From the NCBI RefSeq assembly GCF_017161325.1, contig NZ_CP045670.1, positions 1,729,367 to 1,793,366 of the forward strand: 64,000 nucleotides of DNA. The letters run 5' to 3'. A program made the translations under genes and the position numbers. Origin of the DNA: Treponema pedis. Lineage in GTDB: Bacteria > Spirochaetota > Spirochaetia > Treponematales > Treponemataceae. A model generated the notes under the pieces. That model ran no database searches. It had not been told where the DNA came from and saw nothing but the letters and a program-made list of their open reading frames with translations. Numbering within the stretch: the stretch's first letter is position 1; each line of letters starts with the position of its first letter. Positions 36,897 through 47,143 of this stretch are shown here, piece by piece.

Positions 36897-37769
36897 TTAT
36901 TCCCAAAGGTGGTAATTATGTATATTTTTTGTATAAAAAACGGTACCGGTTAAAAACAGGGCTGCCCCTATAATTAAATTTAAGAATGAAGAAGTGTAAA
37001 GTAAAAACCAGTGTCCTACGGTAATGACTGTAAGCATAATAGATGCTTTTAAGTATTCTTTTGAATTTTTTAATATGTATACGAAAAAGTAGTTAATGCA
37101 GGCAAGTATTGCTATGGCACATATAATAAATGTATAAGAATATGAATATTTTATATCTGCAATAAAGTATTTGTTAATGGCAAAATTATTTACGGGTATG
37201 GAAATAACAATTGAAAAAGCAATAAAGGCTCCGAAAAACATTACATAAAAAATCTGCCGTGTAATTATTTTTATTGCAAATATTCCGCTTATAAAAAGGG
37301 CTATTATACCCGCCAGTCTGAAAAAATAAACCAGCCGCGAGATAAAGGCTATATTTTCCAATGCTATACCGGAAAAGTTATAAGAAGGAAAAATAAGGCG
37401 TAAACTTTCAAAGCCTATTGAAAATATAAATACAAGAAAAAAGGAAATTTCTATTGCATGTGTTTTTTTAAATGTAAAATATATATAAATCAATAAGGTT
37501 AGGGAAAAGGTTGAGCAGGCGAAAATTCCGAAACATACTGCGGCAGGACTGTATTTTACAAATTGTAAATTATATAAAAATTCCGGCAGCATAGAAGCCG
37601 GTACGGTTTCGTTTTTTAATAACCGTATTTCATTTGAATCTAATTTTCCCGTTGTTAAAATGCTTAAAATCGCCGCCGCCGCTATAAGAAAAATAAATAA
37701 TATGATAAAAATTGCGGCAAGTCTTGCCTTGTTTCTTCCTGCTATCGTCATATTAAAAGCAGTATACAA
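36897..37769 (-). CDS. multi-pass membrane protein of unknown function
   Basis: About 285-290 residues with seven predicted membrane helices and a large first extracytoplasmic loop (DSNEIRLLKNETVPASMLPEF). The start may be TTG at 37769 or ATG at 37751. The seven-helix layout resembles 7TM sensor (7TMR-DISM) modules but no sensor output domain follows. No family assigned. Confidence 0.6.
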   Translation of the reverse strand: MYTAFNMTIAGRNKARLAAIFIILFIFLIAAAAILSILTTGKLDSNEIRLLKNETVPASMLPEFLYNLQFVKYSPAAVCFGIFACSTFSLTLLIYIYFTFKKTHAIEISFFLVFIFSIGFESLRLIFPSYNFSGIALENIAFISRLVYFFRLAGIIALFISGIFAIKIITRQIFYVMFFGAFIAFSIVISIPVNNFAINKYFIADIKYSYSYTFIICAIAILACINYFFVYILKNSKEYLKASIMLTVITVGHWFLLYTSSFLNLIIGAALFLTGTVFYTKNIHNYHLWE

Positions 37770-37818
37770 TTAAAGAGGAAAATTGTAAAGAGGCGAATTT
37801 ATGTTATATAATTACAAT

Positions 37819-37848
37819 AAAAAAGACCTGCAAGAGCAGGCCTTTTTT
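37819..37848 (-). terminator. intrinsic terminator of the pnt operon
   Basis: AAAAGACCTGC-aaga-GCAGGCCTTTT stem with one mismatch, followed by A/T runs on either side, directly after the pntB stop. Confidence 0.85.
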
Positions 37849-37851
37849 ATT

Positions 37852-39857
37852 TCAGTACAGTTTTTCTAAAATCTTATTTATACTGTCCTTTGCATCTCCT
37901 AAAAGAAGTATGATATTCTCATTAGGCTCGTACAGAGGGTTGGGAACTCCCGCATAACCGGGCTGTAAGTCGAAGTTACAGATAACCAGTTTTTTCGCCT
38001 TATCCGCAGCTAAACGGGCATTCCGTAAATGGGAGTGCCTTCCGCCGTGTTCGCCGCAGGGTTTACAACATCGCTTGCTCCGATAATAACGGCTAAATCG
38101 GCTTTTTCAAACTCTCCGTTAATAGCTTCCATTTCGTAAAGTTTGTCGTAGGGAATGTCCACTTCGCAAAGAAGTACGTTCATGTGCCCCGGCATTCTTC
38201 CCGCGACGGGGTGAATTGCAAAGCGTACCGTTTTTCCCATTCCTTCAAGTTTATCGCTAAGCTGTTTTACAAGGCCTTGAGCTTGAGATAAAGCCATTCC
38301 GTAGCCCGGAATAATTATAATATCCTTTGCTTCGCCGAACCAAGAGCCGATTTCATTTTCGGAACCCTTAGTCCGTGTTTCGTTTATAGGCTTTTCCGTT
38401 TCGGAAGGTTTTAGCTCTTCTTTACTTGAAGAAGATTTTCCGTAAAGGCTTTTAAGTATTTTGGCAATACTGTCCTTTGCATCTCCTAAAAGAAGTATGA
38501 TATTCTCATTAGGCTCGTACAGAGGGTTGGGAACTCCCGCATAACCGGGCTGTAAGTCGAAGTTACAGATAACCAGTTTTTTCGCCTTATCCGCAGCTAA
38601 AACGGGCATTCCGTAAATGGGAGTGCCTTCCGCCGTGTTCGCCGCAGGGTTTACAACATCGCTTGCTCCGATAATAACGGCTAAATCGGCTTTTTCAAAC
38701 TCTCCGTTAATAGCTTCCATTTCGTAAAGTTTGTCGTAGGGAATGTCCACTTCGCAAAGAAGTACGTTCATGTGCCCCGGCATTCTTCCCGCGACGGGGT
38801 GAATTGCAAAGCGTACCGTTTTTCCCATTCCTTCAAGTTTATCGCTAAGCTGTTTTACAAGGCCTTGAGCTTGAGATAAAGCCATTCCGTAGCCCGGAAT
38901 AATTATAATATCCTTTGCTTCGCCGAACCAAGAGCCGATTTCATTTTCGGAACCGGGTTTTTCGTCTTCCGTTTTTTGAGCTTCCCGTTTTGTAAGGCTT
39001 TCTGAAGAAGTTTGGCCTTGTTTTATAGGCTTTGAAGGAGATGAGGCCTTACTGAAAAGGATAGCGGCAAGACTTCTGTTCATTGCCCTGCACATAATTT
39101 GAGTTAATAAAAGTCCCGAAGCTCCTACTATGCCTCCTACCGAAACCAAAAGAATATCTCCTATTGCCATACCTGCAATTGAGGCTGCTACACCCGAGGT
39201 TGAATTTAAAAGCGAAATTGTAATGGGCATATCCGCTCCGCCTACGCGTACGGCAAAGAAAACTCCGAATAAAAAACTTACGGCAAGTCCGATAAAGGAA
39301 AGCATAATTATCGATAATCTTTCAATCTTTAACGGTAAAAATACAATAAAGGCCGTCATGCCTAAAAAGGTTAAAACCGTAAGGGCCTGATGATACGGCA
39401 AGACTATGGGTTTTTGAGGCAGGAGTTTATGTAATTTTCCTGCGGCAATTAAACTGCCTGAAAAAGTTAATGCTCCGACAGCTAAGGCTATTCCGCCCGT
39501 AATGATTGCAAATACGGTGGTTTTTCCGTCTATTGCTGCAAGTGTAAGAAGCGCTGCAACTGCCGAAGCCGCTCCGCCCAGCCCGTTAAGGAGAGCTACG
39601 GTTTGGGGCATGGTAATCATTTCCGCTTTTATTGTAAGAATAATTCCTATCAGCGTACCTAAACCCAAGCCTATCCACATAAAAGCGGAAGAAAAAATAT
39701 TGTACTTATAAAGCGTTACGCAAACGGCTATAAGCATACAAACAGCGCTGAAACGGTTTCCGCTTACCGCCGTTTTTACCTTACTCATCATATTTATTCC
39801 CAAAAGAACGCCTAAGCTGAGTACGGTACAAATTATGTAATAAAGAGTATCGCTCAT
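37852..39857 (-). CDS. pntB: NAD(P) transhydrogenase subunit beta with duplicated domain III (frameshifted near 3' end)
   Basis: Membrane part first: about nine helices in residues 1-270, with the conserved Gly/Ala-rich segments. Then the NADP(H)-binding domain III (GYGMALSQAQ, AIHPVAGRMPGHMNVLL, GASDVVNPAANT, CNFDLQPGYAGVPNPLY). Domain III occurs twice, joined by a Ser/Lys/Glu-rich linker (KSSSSKEELKPSETEKP). The second copy is interrupted at about 38013 by one missing A (GCTAAACGGG against GCTAAAACGGG in copy one). With that base restored the protein ends DSINKILEKLY at 37852. A usual PntB has about 460 residues; this would have about 668. The enzyme couples hydride transfer between NADH and NADP+ to proton movement. 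pntAB overlaps upstream. Confidence 0.88.
37880..38366 (-). repeat. pntB domain III tandem duplication, distal copy
   Basis: 487 bp matching 38467-38954 almost perfectly (one missing A at about 38013). Sequence outside the two borders is unrelated: KILEKLY and stop against KILKSLYGKSSSS. Confidence 0.92.
38467..38954 (-). repeat. pntB domain III tandem duplication, proximal copy
   Basis: 488 bp, offset 587-588 from the distal copy. It covers GSENEIGSWFGEAKD to GDAKDSI. The intact copy is able by itself to form a complete domain III. Confidence 0.92.
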
Positions 39858-40147
39858 TATTCCGCCTCTTTTCCGGTTTTAAACATTTTAAGCATTCTGT
39901 CGGTTAAACCGAACCCCGCTACAACGTTTACGGTTGCACAAACAATACCCAAAAGTCCGAATATTTTGCTTCCCGTTGCAACTGCGGCGGCGGTAGCCGT
40001 CATAGTTGCCAAAATAGTAATACCGGAAAGAGCGTTCATTCCGGACATCAGCGGGGTATGCAAGAGACTCGGTACGTTTTTTATAAGTTTGTAACCGATA
40101 AGGGTCGTTACGATGAAGACAAGAACAAGTATCAGTTCTAAACTCAT
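39857..40147 (-). CDS. pntAB: NAD(P) transhydrogenase subunit alpha 2 (membrane part)
   Basis: 96 residues with three membrane helices (VTTLIGYKLI, GITILATMTATAAAVA, LGIVCATVNVVAGFG). This matches the separate alpha-2 polypeptide of three-subunit transhydrogenases. Its start overlaps the pntAA stop and its stop overlaps the pntB start, a tightly coupled operon. Confidence 0.9.
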   Translation of the reverse strand: MSLELILVLVFIVTTLIGYKLIKNVPSLLHTPLMSGMNALSGITILATMTATAAAVATGSKIFGLLGIVCATVNVVAGFGLTDRMLKMFKTGKEAE

Positions 40148-41301
40148 ATACCCATAGCCTCCCGAGCGCCTTTGTGAACGACTTCTCCGTCAATAGTAGT
40201 AAGAATTCCTTTAACGATATCGTCATTTCTGTCAAGCTCGATTTTTCCGTTTTTAATAAGATAGCGTGCAAGATTTGCAATATTTTGTGCGAACATCCAT
40301 GTTGAACTTGAGGGAAGAAGACCGGGTATGTTTTTAATACCTACAAGGTGAATATCATGCTTTTTCTCTACGGTTCCTGCAGGAGTTAAAGCGCAGTTTC
40401 CGCCCTGGTCGATTGAAATATCCACTATAACCGACCCGGGTTTCATTGTTTTTACCATTTCTTCGGTAATAATAATAGGAGCCAATTTTCCGGGAACCAA
40501 AGCTGAAAGGAAAACAATATCCATATCTTTAAGATGAGGAGCCAGCATTTCTCTTTCCTTTGCAAGAGTTTCCGGTTTAAGATGCAGAGCATATCCGCCT
40601 TCTCCTATAGCTTCGTTTTCCGGAACACCTAAGTCGATAATTTTTGCTCCCAAGGATTGAGCCTGTTCACGGGCTGCGGGACGAATATCCGCGGCATAAG
40701 TTACGGCACCCAATCGTTTTGCGGTTGCAAGGGCTTGTAAGCCTCCTACGCCCGTTCCTACAATCAACACATTCATAGGTTTAATCATACCTACGGCACA
40801 GAAAATCTGCGGAATAAAGCGCGGCAGGAGATTTGCGGCAATTAAAATACCCTTATAGCCTGCACAGGTACTCATCGAAGTAAGAGCGTCCATATTTTGA
40901 GCACGTGAAATTCTTGGAACTCCGTCCAGGGTTAAAGAAATAACGCCTTGTTTTGCCATATTCTTTACCATTTCGTGGTTTACGGGCGCTGCAGGGTGGA
41001 TAAAGGTAATCAGATATTGCCCTTTATGCATCATATCAATTTCGTGGCAGCCAAGAGTATCATTATGAAGAGGCTCTTTTACCTTTAAGATAAGCTCGGA
41101 ATCGGCAAAAAGTTTTTTTACGTCCGAAATAATTTCGGCGCCGGCTTTTTCGTATTCGGCATCGTGAAAATAAGAGCCTAAACCTGCTCCCTTTTCTACA
41201 AAAACCTTGTGTCCGTCTTTAACTAAAGATGCACATGTTTCAGGGGTTGCTGCAACACGGTCTTCTCCATGCATGATTTCCTTAGGAATACCAATAATCA
41301 T
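40144..41301 (-). CDS. pntAA: NAD(P) transhydrogenase subunit alpha 1 (NAD-binding)
   Basis: About 385 residues. The ATG at 41301 is supported by AGGAGG six bases upstream and by the family N-terminus MIIGIPKEIMHGEDRVAATP; a longer frame reaching 41388 is not needed. The alanine dehydrogenase/PNT N-terminal and NAD-binding domains are present (LIVGTGVGGLQALATAKRLGA, RAQSLGA-type helix). First gene of pntAA-pntAB-pntB. Confidence 0.92.
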   Translation of the reverse strand: MIIGIPKEIMHGEDRVAATPETCASLVKDGHKVFVEKGAGLGSYFHDAEYEKAGAEIISDVKKLFADSELILKVKEPLHNDTLGCHEIDMMHKGQYLITFIHPAAPVNHEMVKNMAKQGVISLTLDGVPRISRAQNMDALTSMSTCAGYKGILIAANLLPRFIPQIFCAVGMIKPMNVLIVGTGVGGLQALATAKRLGAVTYAADIRPAAREQAQSLGAKIIDLGVPENEAIGEGGYALHLKPETLAKEREMLAPHLKDMDIVFLSALVPGKLAPIIITEEMVKTMKPGSVIVDISIDQGGNCALTPAGTVEKKHDIHLVGIKNIPGLLPSSSTWMFAQNIANLARYLIKNGKIELDRNDDIVKGILTTIDGEVVHKGAREAMGI

Positions 41302-41471
41302 AAAAATCCTCCTAGGAGTACGGAATAAAAGTTTATTTATGCGTACTCGCAATAAAGGCATTATACAATAATAAGGGCTTACATTCAAGTGGAAAGACTT
41401 TAAGCCGTTTCGTTTTGCAAATGTTTTGACGGGTTATTGACAGTAAGAAAAAAATTAACTATACATTTAAA

Positions 41472-42647
41472 ATGGCTTTGGGAGTTAATTATTTTTTATT
41501 GTTCGCCGTTTACGGAATTGTAAATACATATCTTCCTGTTTTGCTTAAAAGCATAGGATACGGGACGGGAGAGGTAGGAATTCTTTTAGGTATTTTTGAA
41601 ACGGCAGGAGTTATTTTGCCTCTTTTTTTAAGTACGGCGGTAGATAAAAACGGAAAATACGGAGCGGTTATGATTGTTTTGGGCGTAATAATGAGCGTCG
41701 CTTTGCTGCCTTTTACTTTTTTCCCGTCTTTTTTTATTGCAGCCGCTTCGTTAAGTCTTTTTTCTTTGGGGATAAAGGGTCTTGTTCCCATAACGGATAC
41801 TTTTACATCAAAACAATTGGGTCGGGATAAAAAAAACTACGGTAAGATTAGAGCTGTAGGCTCCTTCGGGTTTGTTTGTATAACGGTATTTTTACATTTC
41901 AGTACCGTTATAAACGGTGAAAATACCGATTCCATTATTTTAAGTGTTTTTATTTCGGGTATGCTTTATGTGTTTTCCCTTTTTATTATCCCGAATATTT
42001 TTGTCCCTGTTCATAATAGCGGTTTAAACAATGACGGTAAAAAAAAATTATTTCAAACTTTATTTTCTAAAGGAAACAATGAAGAGTCTTTTTCAAAGAC
42101 TTTTTGGTTCGGCTTATTTTTAATTTCTTTCGGTTTTTTCGGATTGGTTCCTTCTCAAAAGTTTTTTTCACTTTATGCAAAAGAATATCTTCACTTGAAA
42201 TCGTATGCGGGTCTGTGGGCTCTTTCGGCGATGGCGGAGATTCCCGTTATGTTTTTATCCGGAAAAATTATAGGGAAATTCGGAGTGGAAAAACTTATAC
42301 CCGCGGCTTTATTCAGTATAGGTATAAGAAATCTGACATACGCCGTTTTTCCGTCTTTGGGCGGGGCTGTTGCGGCTCAGCTTATGCATTGTTTAAATTA
42401 CGGGCTTTTTCATCCGACGGCGGTTATTTTTTGCGCTTCACATGCACCTAAAAAGGCCGCTTCACTGGGTATGACTATGTACAGCGTTGTTGCTGCTGGT
42501 CTTTCTTATATAATCGGAAGTATTGCAGGCGGTTATATTATTCAATTTGCAGGTTATAGAGCGCTTTTTATAATATTCAGCTTTTTCCCTTTTATCGGAA
42601 TGATTTTGTACTTTTTTGCGGCAAAAAATATTTTTAAGTCAGTATAG
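41472..42647 (+). CDS. MFS transporter
   Basis: 391 residues with about twelve membrane helices. N-terminal MALGVNYFLLFAVYGIVNTYLPVLLKSIGY and the helix 4-5 region (GRDKKNYGKIRAVGSFGF, with the RxxGSxGF pattern) match the LacY/nucleoside-permease-like MFS branch. The frame is open upstream (KKINYTFK), so the start could be a non-ATG codon near 41436. Divergent from pntAA. Substrate unknown. Confidence 0.8.
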   Translation: MALGVNYFLLFAVYGIVNTYLPVLLKSIGYGTGEVGILLGIFETAGVILPLFLSTAVDKNGKYGAVMIVLGVIMSVALLPFTFFPSFFIAAASLSLFSLGIKGLVPITDTFTSKQLGRDKKNYGKIRAVGSFGFVCITVFLHFSTVINGENTDSIILSVFISGMLYVFSLFIIPNIFVPVHNSGLNNDGKKKLFQTLFSKGNNEESFSKTFWFGLFLISFGFFGLVPSQKFFSLYAKEYLHLKSYAGLWALSAMAEIPVMFLSGKIIGKFGVEKLIPAALFSIGIRNLTYAVFPSLGGAVAAQLMHCLNYGLFHPTAVIFCASHAPKKAASLGMTMYSVVAAGLSYIIGSIAGGYIIQFAGYRALFIIFSFFPFIGMILYFFAAKNIFKSV

Positions 42648-42719
42648 AAAATTTTATAGCGATTTAATTCTTTATAAACCGGCTGTTATTAAAAACACCT
42701 CAAATTGTATTTTAAGTAG

Positions 42720-42756
42720 GCCTCTAAAGACTTACGTTTTTAGAGGCTCCTTTTTA
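42720..42756 (+). terminator. intrinsic terminator after the MFS gene
   Basis: GCCTCTAAA...TTTAGAGGC, 9-bp perfect stem followed by TCCTTTTT. The same CCTCTAAA stem occurs at 54294-54323 and, degenerate, at 20846-20887. Confidence 0.75.
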
Positions 42757-42761
42757 AGAGT

Positions 42762-44511
42762 TTATCTTTCGAGTTTTCTGTAAACACCCCGGTGCGGAGT
42801 ATCGGCATCTTTCCCGTATTTTTCTTTACGCCATTCGGCATATTCGGACCAATTGCCGTCATACCAAACGACTTCGCCGTCCGCTTCAAAGGCGAGAATA
42901 TGAGAGCAAACCCTGTCTAAAAACCATCGGTCGTGGCTTATAACAAGGACGGAGCCAGCAAATGTTCCTAAGGCTTCTTCTAAGGCTCTAAGAGTCGTAA
43001 CGTCCAAATCGTTTGTAGGTTCGTCAAGCATTAAAACGTTTCCGCCTTCTTTAAGCATCATAGCAAGGTTAAGTCTGTTTCGTTCTCCGCCCGAAAGTAC
43101 ACCGACCTTGCGTGATTGGTCTTGCCCCGAAAAATTAAACCACGAACAATAAGCTCTTGAATTTATTTCGCGTACTGCGGAAGAACCGTCTGCGGCTCCC
43201 AGTTTAATTATATCCTGTCCGTCCGAAAGCTGTTCCCATACGGTTTTATTTGAATCAAGCTTTTCCCGTGTTTGGTCTACATAGCAAAGTTTTACGGAAT
43301 CTCCTATTTTTATTTCCCCCTCATCGGGTTTTACTATTTGCTTTTTCTGTTCGGCTCCTTCAGGAGTTTCAAAACCTGCCGCTCCTACAATCATTTTAAA
43401 AAGAGTGGTTTTTCCCGCTCCGTTAGGACCTATAATACCTACAATTGCTCCGGCGGGAATTGAAAAATTAACCTTATCGAATAAAAGCCTGTCGCCGTAA
43501 TATTTTGCCGCATTCTTTACATCTATTACTAAATTACCCAAACGCGGGCCAGGCGGAATTGTAATTTGAGAATCTTTAATTTTTTCTTTTGAGCCTTGGG
43601 CTAAAAGTTTTTCGTATTCATTTATACGGGCCTTACTTTTTGCATGTCTTCCTTTAGGGCTCATTCCAATCCATTCAAGCTCCCTTTTTAAAATCTTTTG
43701 TCTTTCGCTTTCGCCTTTTTCTTCAAGGGCTAAGCGTTTTTGTTTTTGTTCGAGCCAGCTTGAATAATTTCCCTTCCAAGGAATACCTTCTCCGCGGTCA
43801 AGCTCTAAAATCCAGCCTGCAACATTATCCAAAAAGTATCTGTCGTGAGTAACGCAGATAATTGTTCCGGCATATTGATGAAGGTGTCTTTCAAGCCAAG
43901 CGACGGTTTCGGCATCAAGGTGGTTTGTAGGCTTCATCTAATAAAAGAATATCTGGCTTTTGAAGTAAAAGGCGGCAAAGGGCCACTCTTCGTTTTTCAC
44001 CTCCGGAAAGGACGTCTATAACGGTATCGGCAGGCGGACAGCGTAGGGCTTCCATTGCCAAATCAAGTCGGCTGTCCAAATTCCAAACATCTTCGGCATC
44101 AAGTCTTTCCTGAATTTTAGCCTGCTTTTCCATAAGTTTATCCATATCCGCATCGGGGTCTCCGAAGGCTTCATTTATTTTATCGAATTCCGCAAGTAAA
44201 TCTACAAGTTCCTGCACACCTTCCGAAACAACCTCTTTTACGGTTTTTCCGCTTTGCAGCTGCGGTTCCTGCTCAAGATAGCCTATAGTGTAACCCGGAG
44301 AAGAGGATACTTCGCCTGTATAATCGTTGTCGAGTCCGGCCATAATTTTGAGTAAGCTCGACTTTCCCGAACCGTTTGAACCTATAACTCCTATTTTTGC
44401 TCCGTAAAAATAAGAAAGGCTTATATCTTTTAAAACCTGTTTTGTTCCGTGCGTGCGCGAAACCCTATCCATTGTGTAAATTATTTTTTTATCGTCGATT
44501 GTTTTTGCCAT
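42762..44511 (-). CDS. ettA: energy-dependent translational throttle protein EttA (ABC-F), frameshifted
   Basis: Two frames together make about 580 residues. First ABC domain: Walker A GSNGSGKSSLLKIMAG, signature LSGGEKRRVALCRLLLQ, Walker B ILLLDE. An extra G at about 43932 breaks DEPTNHLD (read DEA-YKPP). The second part continues EPTNHLDAETVAWLERHL, second Walker A GPNGAGKTTLFKM, signature LSGGERNRLNLAMML and Walker B MLDEPTNDLD. EttA binds the ribosomal E site and gates the first elongation step by ADP/ATP ratio. No membrane domain, as usual for ABC-F. A one-base insertion in a conserved motif suggests a sequencing slip. Confidence 0.88.
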
Positions 44512-44579
44512 AAAAACAATTTAGCAAAGAATAAGGAAAAAAGCAAGAGGTTTTATTTAGCGGGACATATTAAAGTATC

Positions 44580-45299
44580 TTATTCAAATTGAAGTACGGT
44601 TTTCAGTTGTCCGTTTAAATCGTAAATACATACTGTTTTTTTACCGTTATTGTCAGCATATTTTCCTATAACTTCTTTATCCGATTTTATTGCGGTTTTA
44701 TATGTAATTCTCAATTTTTTAAATTTTTGCATTTCGTAAATACTGTCGGGAAGCGTTTCCGAAGCATAATTAAGATATATGAGATTATGAATATGATTAT
44801 TAAAATCAAAATCGCTTTTCCGTACGGCTATTCTTTTTTCTATTTCAAATTTTTCAGGCAGCTCTATTTTTTTCAGTTTTTCTTCACCGAAGACGGTTTT
44901 ATTTTCCGGATTATATTTATCAAGAAGAGTTTTTTCTATTTTGCAAAGACGTTCCTTTTTTAAATCCAGTAATACCCATCTTGAACTTCCCTTTATACAT
45001 ATTGAATCATTTTTATAAAGCAGAAAATCTCTTATTGCAATAAGAGGAGATTTCAGCTCTTCCGACCAAGTTTCCGCTCTTATTTTATCTTTGTACATAG
45101 GAAATGAATCGACCTCAATTTGCCATTCCGTAAGAACCCATGCCGTTGAGCTTCCGTCATTTTTAAAAACGCCGTCGCCTGCGGTATCGGAATGACTGTT
45201 TCCTATATTTTCAAATATTTTTAAAACTGCAAAAAGGCTAAGCTCTCCTTCTTTTGTAAAATCTTCAATAACCGGACGGTATGTTTCTTTAAAAATCAT
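44580..45299 (-). CDS. acyl-ACP thioesterase
   Basis: 239 residues, two hotdog halves. N-terminal FKETYRPVIEDFTKEGELSL, central WVLTEWQIEVDSFP and SRWVLLDLKK, C-terminal VRKSDFDFNNHIHNLIYLNYASE with the N-x-H pair of the FatA/FatB-type active site (PF01643). GGGAG precedes the ATG. It would release fatty acids from acyl carrier protein in the cytoplasm. Length is normal for bacterial members. Confidence 0.85.
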   Translation of the reverse strand: MIFKETYRPVIEDFTKEGELSLFAVLKIFENIGNSHSDTAGDGVFKNDGSSTAWVLTEWQIEVDSFPMYKDKIRAETWSEELKSPLIAIRDFLLYKNDSICIKGSSRWVLLDLKKERLCKIEKTLLDKYNPENKTVFGEEKLKKIELPEKFEIEKRIAVRKSDFDFNNHIHNLIYLNYASETLPDSIYEMQKFKKLRITYKTAIKSDKEVIGKYADNNGKKTVCIYDLNGQLKTVLQFE

Positions 45300-45336
45300 T
45301 TTTTTCTCCCATAAAATTTTTTATTTGTGTAACCCG

Positions 45337-47078
45337 TTAAAATACTATTTTAATGTCTTTAATATCGAAACTTTGATTATTTTTACTTTTCCCTGCGGAA
45401 ATTATTAAAGCTTCGATATCCGCCCAACGGAATTCTCCATTTCCGTTATACCATTTTTTTATTATTATCGTCCCATGCGCCGTCGTCTTTCATTTCGGAT
45501 AACTTAACCGAAATTAAGTGCCATAATCCGTCGGGTTTAACATTATCCTTTATTGAGGTAAATATATGCACGCCACGGCCGGCCGTTAAGCTCCGAATTT
45601 TTAAAAAATATTTCGGCTTTAAAATCCGGTTCTTTTGTCCTTATATAAAATTGCAATTCGGCATTTTTATTTTTAAGCGGAGTAAAATCGGTAATTTTTT
45701 TAAAAATAATATTTATATGAGAATATGCGGAAGCGTTTTTTAGAGAAAGATATGTTTCATTTGAATTATTATCTTTCGCGAAAATCTTGGAGCCGTATAC
45801 TGCAGTTTCAGACCATGAAGAAAGAGCCAAGCCTTTTGCAAGGCCGTTTTTGTATATTGAATAATCGTAAGTTTTATTTGCATTATCAATCCACGAATAC
45901 CGTTGATGTTGTTTATTCGGAATTTTATAACCCATAGCTTTTACTAAAGGAATATTTAAATCTTTCGGAAAGTCGATTTGCGTTGTTGAAATAAATAAAC
46001 CGTTGGAGCCTGTATAATCCCAGCTTAATCTTGAAATATTTCTGTCGTCCATCCATTTAATTTTTAGTTTATACCAGTTAACCCGCTCTTGCGGATTCGC
46101 ATATTTCATATATACACCGAATTCTCCGCATAATAAATATGCGTTTCTTTCGTTTGCAAATTCAACGGCTTTGTTAAGAGGTTCGCATAAAACATCTTCA
46201 TCGGAATCCTCTTCGTAGCTTTCATAAATCCGTTTTTCATTTTTGGTAGGATTTAAAGGAAGCGGCGGCATTTTTTCTTTTACATAAGGGAAGGGAACGT
46301 TCTGTATGCGTTGAATATAAGTCCATTCCGCTCCCTGGTGTGTAAACATAAACGGGCTGTAATCATGGAAGGTATAAATTAAGTTGTCATCGTCATATTC
46401 GGGAAGTGTAAGCATTGATTCAATCGAATTATAATCTCCTCCTCCTACAACAATTGCATGTTTTGAATCGATTGAACGGATAATCTTGATAATATTGTTT
46501 TGAATTTTTCCCCATTTTTCAGTATCCATAGCCCAAGGCTCGGTTTTAGCTTTTGACGGGTCGGGTATATGCGGTTCATTCATTATTTCATAAATAATAT
46601 GATTATCTTCATTTTTATATCGGGTTGCAATTTGTTCCCATACCCTTGTTAAAATTTTTTCAATATTTGCAGGGGTTTTACTTCCGTGTCCGCAGTCATT
46701 GTGAAAATCTATTATGAGATACATTTTTAATTCTTTTGTCCATATAACGGCCTTATCCAATAAATCAAGCATATAGGGTTCAAGAATGTAATCGGGCTCT
46801 CCGAAATTCCATTTTTCAAAATGAATAGGCAATCTTACAGCTTCGACTCCCAAACTTTTTATATTGATAAAGTCCTGTTTGTCGTAAAGAAAGGTTGCAT
46901 AAATATCGTCCCAATGCTCAAGCCATAAGGTTAGGTTAATTCCTTTTGAAAACGGCAGAGTTTTGTTTACTTTAGGAATTTTCTTTACGGAAAGAGGTTC
47001 CTTTGCAAAAAGCGGAAATAAAAGGACCGCTACCATTAATACGGTTAATAAAGGTTTTAATGTTGTTTTTGTTTTCAT
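45337..47078 (-). CDS. secreted GH5 endoglucanase-like glycosidase (3' end frameshifted)
   Basis: Signal peptide (LTVLMVAVLLFPLFA), then a glycoside hydrolase 5 barrel. GINLTLWLEHW is at the start, HNDCGHG at about strand 3, acid/base Glu in YEIMNEPH, FHDYSPFMFTHQG, and nucleophile Glu in LLCGEFGVY. A C-terminal beta-rich, CBM-like region begins near HINIIFKKI. The frame stops at 45543, but the same protein continues in other frames (GVHIFTSIKDNVKPDGLWHLI, then WYNGNGEFRWADIEALII) to a stop at 45337. The two slips lie near 45580 and in an A-run near 45460. Substrate probably a beta-glucan; not certain. Confidence 0.8.
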
Positions 47079-47143
47079 GTTATGTCCGGCCTTTAAGGAA
47101 AAAGTTTAAAACTGAACTATTGTAAAAACTTTATTGCGCTCCG

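Noticed and set aside
37880-38954. pntB repeat as a plain assembly duplication
   Set aside because: Flanks of the two copies differ and a unique linker separates them, so a simple collapsed or expanded repeat does not explain it. Read-level confirmation is still needed.
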